Below are positions 40,870 to 51,390 of a stretch of DNA of 64,000 nucleotides, one piece after another; the stretch's first letter is position 1, and the number at the start of each line of letters is the position of its first letter. A program made the position numbers and the translations under genes. The notes under the pieces were generated by a model. The model searched no databases and was not told where the DNA came from. It saw only the letters and a program-made list of their open reading frames with translations. The stretch comes from Microbacterium mitrae (lineage in GTDB: Bacteria > Actinomycetota > Actinomycetes > Actinomycetales > Microbacteriaceae), in assembly GCF_008017445.1 (NCBI RefSeq), contig NZ_VRSW01000001.1, positions 248,001 through 312,000 on the forward strand, in the 5' to 3' direction.

Positions 40870-42747
40870 GTGAAGGAAACAGAAGACTCCGCTCCCCTGA
40901 CTGACGAGGAACAGGTCACCTTCGCTGATCTCGGCCTCGATGGCCCCGTTCTTGCCGCGATCCGCGACCTTGGGTATGAACGACCCTCGGCGATTCAAGC
41001 GGCAACGATTCCCACGTTGCTGGCCGGCCGCGATGTGGTTGGTATGGCGCAAACCGGAACCGGCAAGACTGCCGCGTTCGCGTTGCCCATCATGCAACGC
41101 CTCGACCTCTCCCAGAAGACTCCGCAGGCGCTCGTGCTCGCGCCCACCCGTGAACTTGCACTGCAGGTTTCGGAGGCGTTCGAGGCATATGCCGCGCGCA
41201 TGAAAAACGTTCACGTGCTGCCGGTTTACGGCGGCCAGGGCTACGGCGTGCAGCTGTCGGCCCTCCGCCGTGGCGTGCACATTGTCGTCGGTACCCCCGG
41301 CCGCATTATGGATCACCTCGACAAGGGCACCCTTGACCTGTCTGAGCTCAAGTACCTCGTGCTCGATGAGGCCGACGAGATGCTCAAGATGGGCTTTGTC
41401 GAAGACATTGAGACGATCCTGGCGGAGACTCCCGCCGACAAGCAGGTTGCACTGTTCTCGGCAACCATGCCCTCGCAGATTCGACGCATCTCCAAGAGCT
41501 ACCTGCGCGATCCTGAAGAGATCACGGTCAAGTCGAAGACCACGACCAACACCAACATCACGCAGCGCTACGTCATCGTCTCGCACCAGCAGAAGCTGGA
41601 TGCGCTCACCCGCATTCTTGAGGTCGAAAACTTCGACGGCATGATCATCTTCGTGCGCACCCGCGGCGAAACCGAGACGGTCGCCGAAAAGCTGCGCGCG
41701 CGGGGTTACTCCGCCGCCGCCATCAGTGGCGACGTTGCACAGGCACAGCGTGAGCGCACCGTCAACCAGCTCAAGAGCGGCAAACTCGACATTCTGGTTG
41801 CCACGGATGTTGCCGCGCGCGGCCTCGATGTGGAACGCATCAGCCACGTGGTGAACTTCGACATACCCACCGACACCGAGTCATACGTGCACCGCATTGG
41901 CCGCACGGGTCGTGCCGGCCGTACCGGTGACGCGATCAGCTTCGTCACACCGCGTGAGCGTTATCTGCTTGGCCACATCGAGAAGGCAACGCGCCAGCAG
42001 CCGGAGCAGATGCAGCTGCCGACGAGCGAAGACGTCAACAACACACGTCTTGCCCGCTTTGATGACTCCATCACGGCAGCGCTTTCCGAGAGCGAGCGGA
42101 TGAACAAGTTCCGCGACATCATTGCGCACTATGTGCGCAACCACGATGTTCCGGAGGCGGATGTCGCCGCGGCTCTCGCGATCGTCGCTCAGGGCGACAC
42201 TCCCCTGCTGCTTGACGAGGCCGAAGACGCTCGCATGCGGGACGAACTCGCCCGTGTTGAGGGTCGTGGCAAGAAGACTCGCGATCGCGACGGTAGCGAG
42301 CCGCGCCCACGTCGTGATCGCAGCTCGGGGGCCTTCACGGCGTACCGCATCGAAGTTGGCCGCCGTCACCGCGTGGAACCACGTCAAATCGTTGGCGCGC
42401 TGGCCAACGAGGGTGGTCTGGGACGTGACGACTTCGGCGCGATTTCGATCAAGCCGGACTTCTCGATTGTGGAACTGCCCACCACGCTGCCCGCCGGAAC
42501 TCTTGACAAGCTGCGCGACACCCGCATCTCGGGCCGCCTGATTGAGATCAAGCCCGACCGTGGCCGTCCGGGCGGACGCCGTCGCGACGACGACGAGGGC
42601 GGCTACCGCAACGACCGTCCCCGTCGCGACGACCGCGATGGTTTCTCGCGCGGTGACCGGCCGCAACGCGATGATCGACCGCGTTACAGCGACCGAGCTG
42701 ATGACCGGCCCGCGCGCAAGCCGCGACACAAGAACACCGACCGCTAG
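40870..42747 (+). CDS. deaD: DEAD-box RNA helicase, DeaD/CsdA type
   Basis: DeaD helicases remodel structured RNA in ribosome assembly and mRNA decay, especially in the cold. The 625-residue product has AQTGTGKTAAFALP, PTRELALQV, VLDEADEMLKMGF, FSATMP, ATDVAARGLDVERISHVVNFDIP and [13 protein letters not shown]. It ends with a DbpA-type RNA-binding domain (YRIEVGRRHRVEPRQIVGAL, near 485-560) and an Arg/Asp-rich tail. The GTG at 40870 is six bases after TACGCT, suggesting a leaderless mRNA. Confidence 0.95.
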   Translation: MKETEDSAPLTDEEQVTFADLGLDGPVLAAIRDLGYERPSAIQAATIPTLLAGRDVVGMAQTGTGKTAAFALPIMQRLDLSQKTPQALVLAPTRELALQVSEAFEAYAARMKNVHVLPVYGGQGYGVQLSALRRGVHIVVGTPGRIMDHLDKGTLDLSELKYLVLDEADEMLKMGFVEDIETILAETPADKQVALFSATMPSQIRRISKSYLRDPEEITVKSKTTTNTNITQRYVIVSHQQKLDALTRILEVENFDGMIIFVRTRGETETVAEKLRARGYSAAAISGDVAQAQRERTVNQLKSGKLDILVATDVAARGLDVERISHVVNFDIPTDTESYVHRIGRTGRAGRTGDAISFVTPRERYLLGHIEKATRQQPEQMQLPTSEDVNNTRLARFDDSITAALSESERMNKFRDIIAHYVRNHDVPEADVAAALAIVAQGDTPLLLDEAEDARMRDELARVEGRGKKTRDRDGSEPRPRRDRSSGAFTAYRIEVGRRHRVEPRQIVGALANEGGLGRDDFGAISIKPDFSIVELPTTLPAGTLDKLRDTRISGRLIEIKPDRGRPGGRRRDDDEGGYRNDRPRRDDRDGFSRGDRPQRDDRPRYSDRADDRPARKPRHKNTDR

Positions 42748-42753
42748 ACGGTA

Positions 42754-42783
42754 GAGAGGCTCCCAAAAGATTGGGAGCCTCTC
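42754..42783 (+). terminator. Terminator after deaD
   Basis: A perfect 12-bp stem GAGAGGCTCCCA (42754-42765) with 42772-42783 and a six-base loop begins six bases after the stop codon. Confidence 0.82.
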
Positions 42784-42873
42784 GCATTTGTCGGCGTGTA
42801 ACTCGCCTTTCGTTGGGCGTCGCGAACTGATCCGTCTGCGCGCACCGGGGTATCAGGTTCCGCTTGTCGGGCG

Positions 42874-42885
42874 TATCGTTCGGTT
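42874..42885 (+). promoter_or_regulatory. Leaderless-type promoter of the FHA-like gene
   Basis: TATCGT (42874-42879) is followed by six bases and the ATG at 42886. No ribosome-binding site is present. Confidence 0.6.
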
Positions 42886-43395
42886 ATGAACGAACACCTG
42901 CACGGCGCAATGACCGAACAACACTTGCACACCGGTCCCGTGCCCACGACCACACATGCCGAATGGGGCGCAGGTCACCCCCGGCTGCTTGTGACGCGCG
43001 AGCCGGACGAACGATTCGTCTTTGACCTCACCGCCGATCTCACCACGATCGGCTCGTCGAGCGCATCCACCCTCGTTCTCACCGATATCGATCCGTCCCA
43101 CGCCAGCATTCATCACGACGACCGTGACGAACACGTGCTGACGATGATTGGCGACGGAACCACCAATGCGAACCTTCACGTCGACCCCGTTTCGCGCGGC
43201 GAAGATAGTGAAATCATGCGCTCCGGCGCGCAGTTCACCGCCGGGCCCTGGCGCTTCGTGTTTCAACGAGATGAGTTCGCCGATCACGGACGCCCGCACG
43301 GGGGGCGTGAGGGTGGCTGGGCATCGTGGCAGAAGTCACAGCCGCCACGGCCAAGCTATGCCCATGGTGAAACGGAGGCACCGAAGCCCGCGTAG
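42886..43395 (+). CDS. Small FHA-like domain protein
   Basis: The 169-residue product has one forkhead-associated-like beta domain, about residues 32-128: RLLVTREPDERFVFDLTADLT, then IGSSSASTLVLTDIDPSHASI. The HAxI core of FHA domains is present (HASI, 72-75), but the Arg after the conserved Gly and the Ser-Arg that contact phosphothreonine are replaced (Ser57; Asp-Pro at 69-70). It may therefore not bind phosphopeptides. The N-terminus is His-rich and the C-terminus is polar and probably disordered. It is monocistronic. Confidence 0.75.
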   Translation: MNEHLHGAMTEQHLHTGPVPTTTHAEWGAGHPRLLVTREPDERFVFDLTADLTTIGSSSASTLVLTDIDPSHASIHHDDRDEHVLTMIGDGTTNANLHVDPVSRGEDSEIMRSGAQFTAGPWRFVFQRDEFADHGRPHGGREGGWASWQKSQPPRPSYAHGETEAPKPA

Positions 43396-43463
43396 ACCCG
43401 TGTCGGTGGTGGGCCGCGTCACGTAGGGCTCTGCGTGACGGTCAACAGTGCCGCCCGCATCAA

Positions 43464-43655
43464 GTTCTGCAGGATTCACGCCCGGTTCTGCAGGATTCAC
43501 GCCCGGTTCTGCAAGATTCACGCCCGGTTCTGCAGGAAATCCTTCGTCCGAGCGACGGAAAACAGCGGAAATCGGGCAGGTCCGGCGAAATTTTCCTGCA
43601 GAACCCGAATGGTTCCTGCATAACCAGAGCCCGTTCCTGCACTATTTCGGGCGCA
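43464..43655. repeat. Inverted pair of 21-bp repeat arrays (copy at locus 2)
   Basis: Three and a half forward units start at 43464, 43485, 43506 and 43527 with exact 21-bp spacing; each begins GTTCTGCAGGATTCACGCC with small changes. After a spacer of about 55 bp the word returns inverted at 43593, 43613 and 43634 (TTCCTGCAGAAC, TTCCTGCATAAC, TTCCTGCACTAT). The gap 43,396-43,809 between the FHA-like gene and tRNA-Ala otherwise holds an inverted CGCACCGTGGTTCCGC copy near 43,709-43,724 and a terminator; no gene is supported. Confidence 0.82.
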
Positions 43656-43769
43656 TTGCGGGCGAGCGGAGCCACGGTGCCCGCGCACTCATCGAAGCTG
43701 ACGACAGCGGAACCACGGTGCGTACTGGAACCACCGTGACAGAGCGCCCTGGAGGTGCGGGCGTAAACG

Positions 43770-43801
43770 AAGAAGAGCGCCTCGTGTGAGACGCTCTTCT
43801 T
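43770..43801 (-). terminator. Terminator after tRNA-Ala
   Basis: A perfect 10-bp stem AAGAAGAGCG (43770-43779) with 43792-43801 begins eight bases beyond the 3' end of the tRNA and is followed on the minus strand by CGTTT. Confidence 0.75.
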
Positions 43802-43809
43802 CTTGTTGG

Positions 43810-43882
43810 TGGATCTGAGGGGACTCGAACCCCTGACCCCCTGCATGCCATGCAGGTGCGCTACCAGCTGCGCCACAGACCC
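43810..43882 (-). tRNA. tRNA-Ala (anticodon GGC)
   Basis: The 73-nt minus-strand sequence folds as a cloverleaf. The acceptor arm GGGTCTG pairs with CAGATCC, the D arm is GCGC-AGCTGGTA-GCGC, and the anticodon stem CCTGC/GCAGG encloses the loop ATGGCAT, giving anticodon GGC. The T arm contains GGTTCGAGTCC, and the discriminator base is A. The encoded 3' end is followed by CCA. G3 pairs with T70, the G-U pair that identifies alanine tRNAs. It lies 63 bases downstream of rsfS and has a possible own -10 box TACGCT (43916-43911). Confidence 0.97.
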
Positions 43883-43945
43883 TCTGTTGCCCTTGCGAGG
43901 CAACTCATCTAGCGTACTACACGCCCGATGCTGGTTCTGACCAAA

Positions 43946-44323
43946 TCAGGAATTTTCGACAGGATTTGGCAATTCAAACGGGATGGTTGGGCAGTCGTTC
44001 CAGAGGCGCTCGAGCGAGTAGTACATGCGCTCTTCCTCGTGGAAAACGTGCACGACAATGTCGCCGAAGTCTTCGAGAACCCAGCGTGCGTCGGCGCGTC
44101 CTTCGCGGCGGAGGCGCTTGTAGCCAGCCTCCAGCATCTTTTCTTCAACCTCGTCGGCGATGGCGGCAACCTGGCGTTCGTTGCGGCCGGTGACGATGAT
44201 GAAGGCGTCGACAAACGGCAGGGGCTCTGACACGTCGAGTGCGACGATGTCGACGCCACCCTTTGCGTCGGCGGCGAGAGCGGCGATCGACACCATGTCG
44301 ATCGTGGTTTGAGAGGTCGTCAT
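43946..44323 (-). CDS. rsfS: Ribosome silencing factor RsfS
   Basis: RsfS binds ribosomal protein L14 and prevents subunit joining when nutrients are scarce. The 125-residue product has the family core GGVDIVALDVSEPLPFVDAFIIVTG, GRADARWVLEDFGDIVVHVFHEEER and MYYSLERLW. Its ATG shares one base with the stop of the preceding gene (TAATG). It closes the nadD-rsfS module. Confidence 0.95.
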   Translation of the reverse strand: MTTSQTTIDMVSIAALAADAKGGVDIVALDVSEPLPFVDAFIIVTGRNERQVAAIADEVEEKMLEAGYKRLRREGRADARWVLEDFGDIVVHVFHEEERMYYSLERLWNDCPTIPFELPNPVENS

Positions 44324-45555
44324 TAGAACTTTCCGGTTGTTACGACATAAATGGTGAAGCCAATTGCCGCCAGCGAGAGAACACCCGCGGTGATGGCAAG
44401 CGCCACCACCAGCTTGCTGTTCTTTTCTGGTGCCGGCGGGCGAATCATCTCTACCGGCGTCTTGGCTTGGCTCACGGCCGCGGTGGCGGCGATGGGAGTT
44501 GGGGATGACTGCGGCGCAAGTTCACCGTCAATCAGTACGGCGTCGACGTCTTTTCCGTCGGCGACACCGGGGGCATGCCCCTGCGAGCCGAGGCCGTCGG
44601 GCAGGGAGAACGTTCCGGTCAGAATGACCTGGCCGGTAGACGTGACAGGCGCAGTGAGCGGCGTCAACGACATATCTTCGGGAAGAATCAGCATGCTCGC
44701 CGACCCTGAGCTACCAGACGATGTGGAACTGCGTACCAGCAGGTCATCGAAGCTGTCTTGCCCCAGCAGGTTGGCGCCAAACTCGGCGTGCACGGTGTGC
44801 TCGTCGTCGGCGGCGTCAGAATCGGTTGCCATCGTCGCGGCAATCGACTCACTCGCGCGGCTGGGGTTCGACATCGGAATCGCGTCCGTACCACCGGCTG
44901 AACGCGGCGCCCACGGCGATTCCGCGTCGCCTGCAGGTTCAGCATCAAACGTTGGCGCGTCCGTGGAGGCGTCGGTCGACGGTGCGGCGGCCGGCGCCTC
45001 ATAAGCGGCGGGCGTCTCAACAGCGGCAGCAACGGGTTCCGGAACCACGGGAGCAGCGTCGGCGGTAACCTCGGGTGCCGAAGACGCGGCTTCGGGCGTG
45101 ACGGCGGCGTGTGCCTCATCAGCGTCCGAAGCAGCCACCGACTCAGGCGCCGTCGCCGCAGACGCGGGCTCAGCCGTTTGATCGGAGACGACGGGCGTGC
45201 CGGCCTGGGGTGTGAGCACCGGGATGGAGTTGGTGCGAATTCGTTCTTGGTCGCGAGCCTGTCGGCGAGTGCGGGCACGCGCACCGAGATCGACGGAGGC
45301 GTCGGGTGCGGGCGCTGGCGCCTCGGCGATAGGCTCTGCCGCGCGCGGCAGGTGCGCTGCAGGCGCTGCGGGCGTTGGTGTCTGCTCAGCGGCAGGCGCC
45401 TCGGTGGTCTCTGATGGTTCCGGCTGCGCTGCAGCGTTTGCTGCGGCTTCTGCCGCCGCTTCTGGCGTGACGATGGGCGTTGCGCCCGTCATCCGAATCT
45501 CGCGTAGCTGACGGCGCGTCAGCTGCTGATCTGCATGCTGGTCGCTGGGTGTCAT
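44323..45555 (-). CDS. Ala/Pro-rich protein with a single C-terminal membrane anchor, unknown function
   Basis: I do not recognise a function. The 410-residue product has two related basic motifs, [20 protein letters not shown] (residues 12-31) and one with [13 protein letters not shown] and IPVLTP (95-116). They are joined by long Ala/Pro/Glu/Thr low-complexity stretches. A folded-looking region follows (residues 255-350) and one hydrophobic helix [19 protein letters not shown] near 382-404. The arrangement suggests a tail-anchored cytosolic protein. It is coupled to nadD upstream (ATGA) and rsfS downstream (TAATG). Similar genes occupy this position in relatives. Confidence 0.85.
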   Translation of the reverse strand: MTPSDQHADQQLTRRQLREIRMTGATPIVTPEAAAEAAANAAAQPEPSETTEAPAAEQTPTPAAPAAHLPRAAEPIAEAPAPAPDASVDLGARARTRRQARDQERIRTNSIPVLTPQAGTPVVSDQTAEPASAATAPESVAASDADEAHAAVTPEAASSAPEVTADAAPVVPEPVAAAVETPAAYEAPAAAPSTDASTDAPTFDAEPAGDAESPWAPRSAGGTDAIPMSNPSRASESIAATMATDSDAADDEHTVHAEFGANLLGQDSFDDLLVRSSTSSGSSGSASMLILPEDMSLTPLTAPVTSTGQVILTGTFSLPDGLGSQGHAPGVADGKDVDAVLIDGELAPQSSPTPIAATAAVSQAKTPVEMIRPPAPEKNSKLVVALAITAGVLSLAAIGFTIYVVTTGKF

Positions 45556-46148
45556 TCGGTGCTCCGATAAAGGTGATGCTTTGCAATGTATTGCACGACG
45601 CCATCAGGAACGAGATACCACACGGGGTGTCCTCTTCGCACTCGTTCGCGACAGTCGGTCGATGAAATTGCCATTGCGGGGATCTCTAATTGACTCACAC
45701 GTTCGCTGGGAAGTCCTTCGGTGCTGAGGACATGACCCGGCCGTGAGACCGCGACGAAGTGGGCAAGATCCCACAGCTCGTCATGGTCGCGCCAACTGAG
45801 AATTTGGGCGACGGCGTCTGCTCCGGTGATGAAGAACAGCTCGGCGTCTGGGCGCTGTGCCGCAAGATCGCGCAACGTATCGATGGTGTAGGTCGGGCCC
45901 TCACGGTCGATGTCTACGCGGCTTACGGTGAATCGCGGGTTTGACGCGGTCGAGATCACGGTCATTTCATACCGGTGCTCTCGGTTGCTCACGCCTGGCT
46001 TCTGCCACGGTTGCCCCGTCGGCACGAAGACGACCTCGTCGAGGTCGAAGGAGTGAGCGGCCTCGCTCGCTGCTACCAGGTGACCGTGATGAATGGGGTC
46101 AAATGTTCCACCCATCACCCCGATGCGAGGAGGCCGCGACTGCGTCAT
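45552..46148 (-). CDS. nadD: Nicotinate-nucleotide adenylyltransferase
   Basis: NadD makes deamido-NAD from nicotinate mononucleotide and ATP. The 198-residue product has the nucleotidyltransferase signature [12 protein letters not shown] near residue 13 and the C-terminal [10 protein letters not shown] of the ISSTxxR motif. The frame opens at a TTG at 46151, but the ATG at 46148 is exactly six bases after TAGGTT and is the better start. The next gene overlaps by ATGA. Confidence 0.95.
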   Translation of the reverse strand: MTQSRPPRIGVMGGTFDPIHHGHLVAASEAAHSFDLDEVVFVPTGQPWQKPGVSNREHRYEMTVISTASNPRFTVSRVDIDREGPTYTIDTLRDLAAQRPDAELFFITGADAVAQILSWRDHDELWDLAHFVAVSRPGHVLSTEGLPSERVSQLEIPAMAISSTDCRERVRRGHPVWYLVPDGVVQYIAKHHLYRSTE

Positions 46149-46160
46149 CAAGAAAACCTA
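46149..46160 (-). promoter_or_regulatory. Leaderless-type promoter of nadD
   Basis: TAGGTT (46160-46155) is followed by six bases and the ATG at 46148. The TAG of this box is also the stop codon of the upstream 73-residue gene. Confidence 0.6.
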
Positions 46161-46379
46161 GTGACCCGATCCGTGGGCGTCGCCGCCGTGACGTGCGGCA
46201 AACTGCTCAGCCTTGGGTGCGTGGCGGTTGGCGACGTTTCGGTACGATGCCACAACCAGTGCGAGCACGCCGAAAATGGCGATCGCGATGATGAAGGCCG
46301 GGAAGGTCGACATCATGACAGCGAGCGGGTCGTGGCCGCCTTCTGCAGCGGTGGTGATGATCGCGGATGCGATGGTCAT
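46158..46379 (-). CDS. Small membrane protein, unknown function
   Basis: The 73-residue product has one clear hydrophobic helix (FPAFIIAIAIFGVLALVVASY, about residues 26-46) and a short hydrophobic N-terminus. Its polar C-terminus ends in a His/Gly-rich segment (ARHGGDAHGSGH). The ATG at 46379 has GGAG at good spacing. It lies between proA and nadD. I have no basis for a function; the His-rich tail could bind metal. Confidence 0.75.
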   Translation of the reverse strand: MTIASAIITTAAEGGHDPLAVMMSTFPAFIIAIAIFGVLALVVASYRNVANRHAPKAEQFAARHGGDAHGSGH

Positions 46380-46429
46380 TGATAACTCCGATCGGGTGAT
46401 CTCTGAGAGGTTGCTCTCAGTCTAGTTCG

Positions 46430-47688
46430 TTACGCGCGAACCTGCCCCGCGCCGCGCGCGAGCCACTTCGTGCTGGTCAGCTCGCTGAGCCCCATCGGGC
46501 CCCGAGCATGAAGTTTTTGGGTAGAGATTCCCACTTCGGCGCCAAAGCCGAACTCACCGCCATCGGTGAACCGCGTCGAGGCATTAACCATGACAACGGC
46601 CGAATCGACCTCGGCAAGAAAGCGCTCCGAGTTATGCAGATCGGTCGTAATAATCGACTCGGTGTGCCCGGTGGAGAACTCACGAATATGCGCGAGCGCG
46701 TCATCAAGGGTGTCAACAACCTTCATGGCGATATCTAGACCGAGGTATTCGGTGCTCCAGTCGGCGTCACTCGCGGCGACAACACCGGCGGCGAGCTGTT
46801 GCACCCGGGCGTCACCGTGCACCGTGACACCGCCGCGCTGCAGGTGCTCGACAACCGTCGGAATGAGGCGTTCGGCGGCGTCGCGATGCACCAGCACCGT
46901 CTCAACCGCGTTGCATACGCTCGGGCGCTGAATCTTGGCGTTCGCGACGATATCGCGTGCCCACTCCAGCGGTGCCGACGCGTCAAGCACGATGTGCACA
47001 TTTCCGGCGCCGGTTTCGATAACCGGAACCGTCGATTCCGTCACCACCGTCTCAATAAGCGCGGCCGAACCGCGCGGCACGAGAACGTCAATGAATCCTC
47101 GCCCCTTCATGAGGGCGCGGGCGCCTTCGCGGCCGAAGTCGTCGACGGAACCAATAGCATCGGCCGTCACGCCGGCGGTTGCCAGCGCCTCACGCATCAC
47201 GGCAACGAGTTCGGTGTTGCTGCTGCGCGCAGCGGAACCACCGCGCAGCAAGACGGCGTTGCCGGAACGAAGGGCGAGGGCCGCGATATCAACGGTCACA
47301 TTCGGGCGCGCCTCATAGATGGCGCCGACGACGCCGAACGGCACCCGAACCTGCTCAAGCGCGACACCGTTGGGAAGACGGTGGCCGCCGATCACTTGCC
47401 CGACCGGATCAGGCAGCTTCGCGACATCGCGAACGGCGGCCGCCAGGTTCGCAATGCGCGTCTCATCCAACCGCAACCGGTCAAGGAGCCCGTCTCCGAT
47501 GTTGTCGACCACTCCCCTGGCGAGATCGTCGGCATTGGCCGCAACGATTCGGGGCGTGGCTGCAATCAGTGCGTCGGCAATGGCATTCAGCACGTCGGCC
47601 TTCTCGGCGCTGGTCAGTCGCGCCGTGACGCGTGATGCGTCTTTGGCCGCGGCAAGGCGAGCGACGAGCTCATCGGGAAAGTTCTCGT

Positions 47689-47692
<4 letters not shown>
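46430..47692 (-). CDS. proA: Glutamate-5-semialdehyde dehydrogenase
   Basis: ProA reduces glutamyl 5-phosphate to the semialdehyde in proline synthesis. The 420-residue product has VPFGVVGAIYEARPNVTVD near residue 118, the nucleotide-binding RGGSAARSSN and the catalytic Cys in QRPSVCNAVET. The start is a GTG at 47692 that overlaps the proB stop (GTGA), so kinase and dehydrogenase are coupled, as expected for enzymes sharing an unstable intermediate. Confidence 0.96.
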
Positions 47693-50078
<2,386 letters not shown>

Positions 50079-50330
50079 TTACTCAGCGACGATGTTGACG
50101 ACCTTGCGGCCGCCCTTCGTGCCGAACTCGACAGCGCCCGCTGCAAGAGCGAAGAGCGTGTCATCGCCGCCACGACCGACGTTAGCGCCGGGGTGGAAGT
50201 GCGTGCCGCGCTGGCGGACGAGGATCTCGCCGGCGTTGACGGTCTGACCGCCGAAACGCTTCACGCCCAGGCGCTGAGCGTTGGAGTCACGACCGTTACG
50301 GGTGGAGCTTGCGCCCTTTTTGTGTGCCAT
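50079..50330 (-). CDS. rpmA: 50S ribosomal protein L27
   Basis: L27 lies near the peptidyl-transferase centre. The 83-residue product starts directly with [20 protein letters not shown], so there is no cleavable Firmicute-type N-terminal extension. [23 protein letters not shown] is the family signature. It follows rplU by 18 bases. Confidence 0.98.
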   Translation of the reverse strand: MAHKKGASSTRNGRDSNAQRLGVKRFGGQTVNAGEILVRQRGTHFHPGANVGRGGDDTLFALAAGAVEFGTKGGRKVVNIVAE

Positions 50331-50348
50331 CTCGTGTTTCTCCTTGGC

Positions 50349-50657
50349 TTACTTGATGCCGGTGACCTTGACGCGCGTCAGGTCCTGACGGTGGCCCTGG
50401 CGCTTCTTGTAACCGGTCTTGTTCTTGTACTTCTGGATGACGATCTTCGGGCCGCGGAGGTTGCCGAGAACCTCAGCGGTGACCTTAACCTTCGCCAGCT
50501 TGTCCGCGTCGGTCGTCACGGCTGCGCCGTCAACGAGCAGGACAGCGGGAAGCTCGATCTTCTCGCCCTGGGCTGCCTTGACCCGGTCGAGCTGCACGAT
50601 GGTGCCAACTTCGACCTTCTCCTGACGGCCTCCGGCGCGCACAACTGCGTAAACCAC
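50349..50657 (-). CDS. rplU: 50S ribosomal protein L21
   Basis: The 102-residue product is a complete L21 ([17 protein letters not shown] and [20 protein letters not shown]). It is the first gene of rplU-rpmA-obgE and is preceded by a leader of about 150 nt with its own promoter. Confidence 0.98.
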   Translation of the reverse strand: MVYAVVRAGGRQEKVEVGTIVQLDRVKAAQGEKIELPAVLLVDGAAVTTDADKLAKVKVTAEVLGNLRGPKIVIQKYKNKTGYKKRQGHRQDLTRVKVTGIK

Positions 50658-50845
50658 TTCACACCTTGTTTCGTTAGGGAGCTGAATCGCTCCGAAATGT
50701 CGTAAAAGACTCTGCTTGCATCACCCAATAACTCGGGCCCTCACAAGGAGGTGGTGCGGCTGCAAGTCTTTCGACGCCGCCGGGGCGGACGACGCGGTAT
50801 GCGCACCAAGGGTCTACTTTACCTGATACATGCCCCACCCGGCAA
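50658..50845 (-). promoter_or_regulatory. Promoter and leader of rplU-rpmA
   Basis: On the minus strand TTGCCG (50845-50840), an 18-base spacer and TAAAGT (50821-50816) form a good housekeeping promoter. It implies a leader of about 150 nt before the L21 start. L21 operons in several phyla carry autoregulatory leaders; I cannot match this one to a named RNA family. Confidence 0.6.
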
Positions 50846-50943
50846 AACCGAGGTGGCGTGTCGCAGGCGACTCCCAGCGGCGCGCCCTGCGGAGCACCAC
50901 CATTTCGCCGGTAGACCGACGCCGGGCCCCACGGAATGAGACC

Positions 50944-50955
50944 TAACATCTAATA
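50944..50955 (+). promoter_or_regulatory. Leaderless-type promoter of the DUF4031 gene
   Basis: TAACAT (50944-50949) is followed by six bases and the GTG at 50956. No ribosome-binding site is present. Confidence 0.6.
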
Positions 50956-51228
50956 GTGAGCATACTCGTCGATACGCCCCGTTGGCCTGCACACGGCCGG
51001 TTGTGGGCACATTTGGTTAGCGATGACAACCTCGATGAGCTTCATGCGTTTGCCGCCAGAAACGGAATCCCCCGACGAGGGTTCGATTTTGATCACTACG
51101 ACGTGCCAGAAGAAATCCTGGAACAGTTGATCGCCGACGGCGCGTCGCTTGTCGATAGTCACGAGCTCACCCGCCGGTTGATCGCCTCCGGGCTGCGCGT
51201 GACAATGCGCGAGCGCCGCGGACGCTAA
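50956..51228 (+). CDS. DUF4031 domain protein
   Basis: The 90-residue product matches the DUF4031 pattern: ILVDTPRWPAHGRLWAHLVSD at the N-terminus, LDELHAFAARNGIPRRGFDFDHYD and a basic C-terminus. The function of this actinobacterial family is unknown. The gene is monocistronic, divergent from rplU, and appears leaderless. The 160-bp region after it contains a bidirectional terminator and nothing else I can name. Confidence 0.88.
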   Translation: MSILVDTPRWPAHGRLWAHLVSDDNLDELHAFAARNGIPRRGFDFDHYDVPEEILEQLIADGASLVDSHELTRRLIASGLRVTMRERRGR

Positions 51229-51337
51229 GCCGAGCCCTGGGCGGCCCCTCGAGCGACAGGGGGCGACAGCCGCACGTCAGGGGTCACATCCATGCCTCCA
51301 CCCGTTCGAGGCCGCACAGCGCCGCCTGAAACGCGAG

Positions 51338-51372
51338 GAGCCGCTCCCGACCATGATGATCGGGAGCGGCTC
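51338..51372. terminator. Bidirectional terminator between the DUF4031 gene and rne
   Basis: A perfect 13-bp stem GAGCCGCTCCCGA (51338-51350) with 51360-51372 and a nine-base loop lies between convergent genes, followed by T-rich sequence on the plus strand. Confidence 0.82.
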
Positions 51373-51390
51373 TTATGCGTTCTGCGGGCC

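Noticed and set aside
42886..43395. Canonical FHA phosphothreonine-binding protein
   Set aside because: Key Arg and Ser-Arg residues are replaced, so only an FHA-like fold is claimed.
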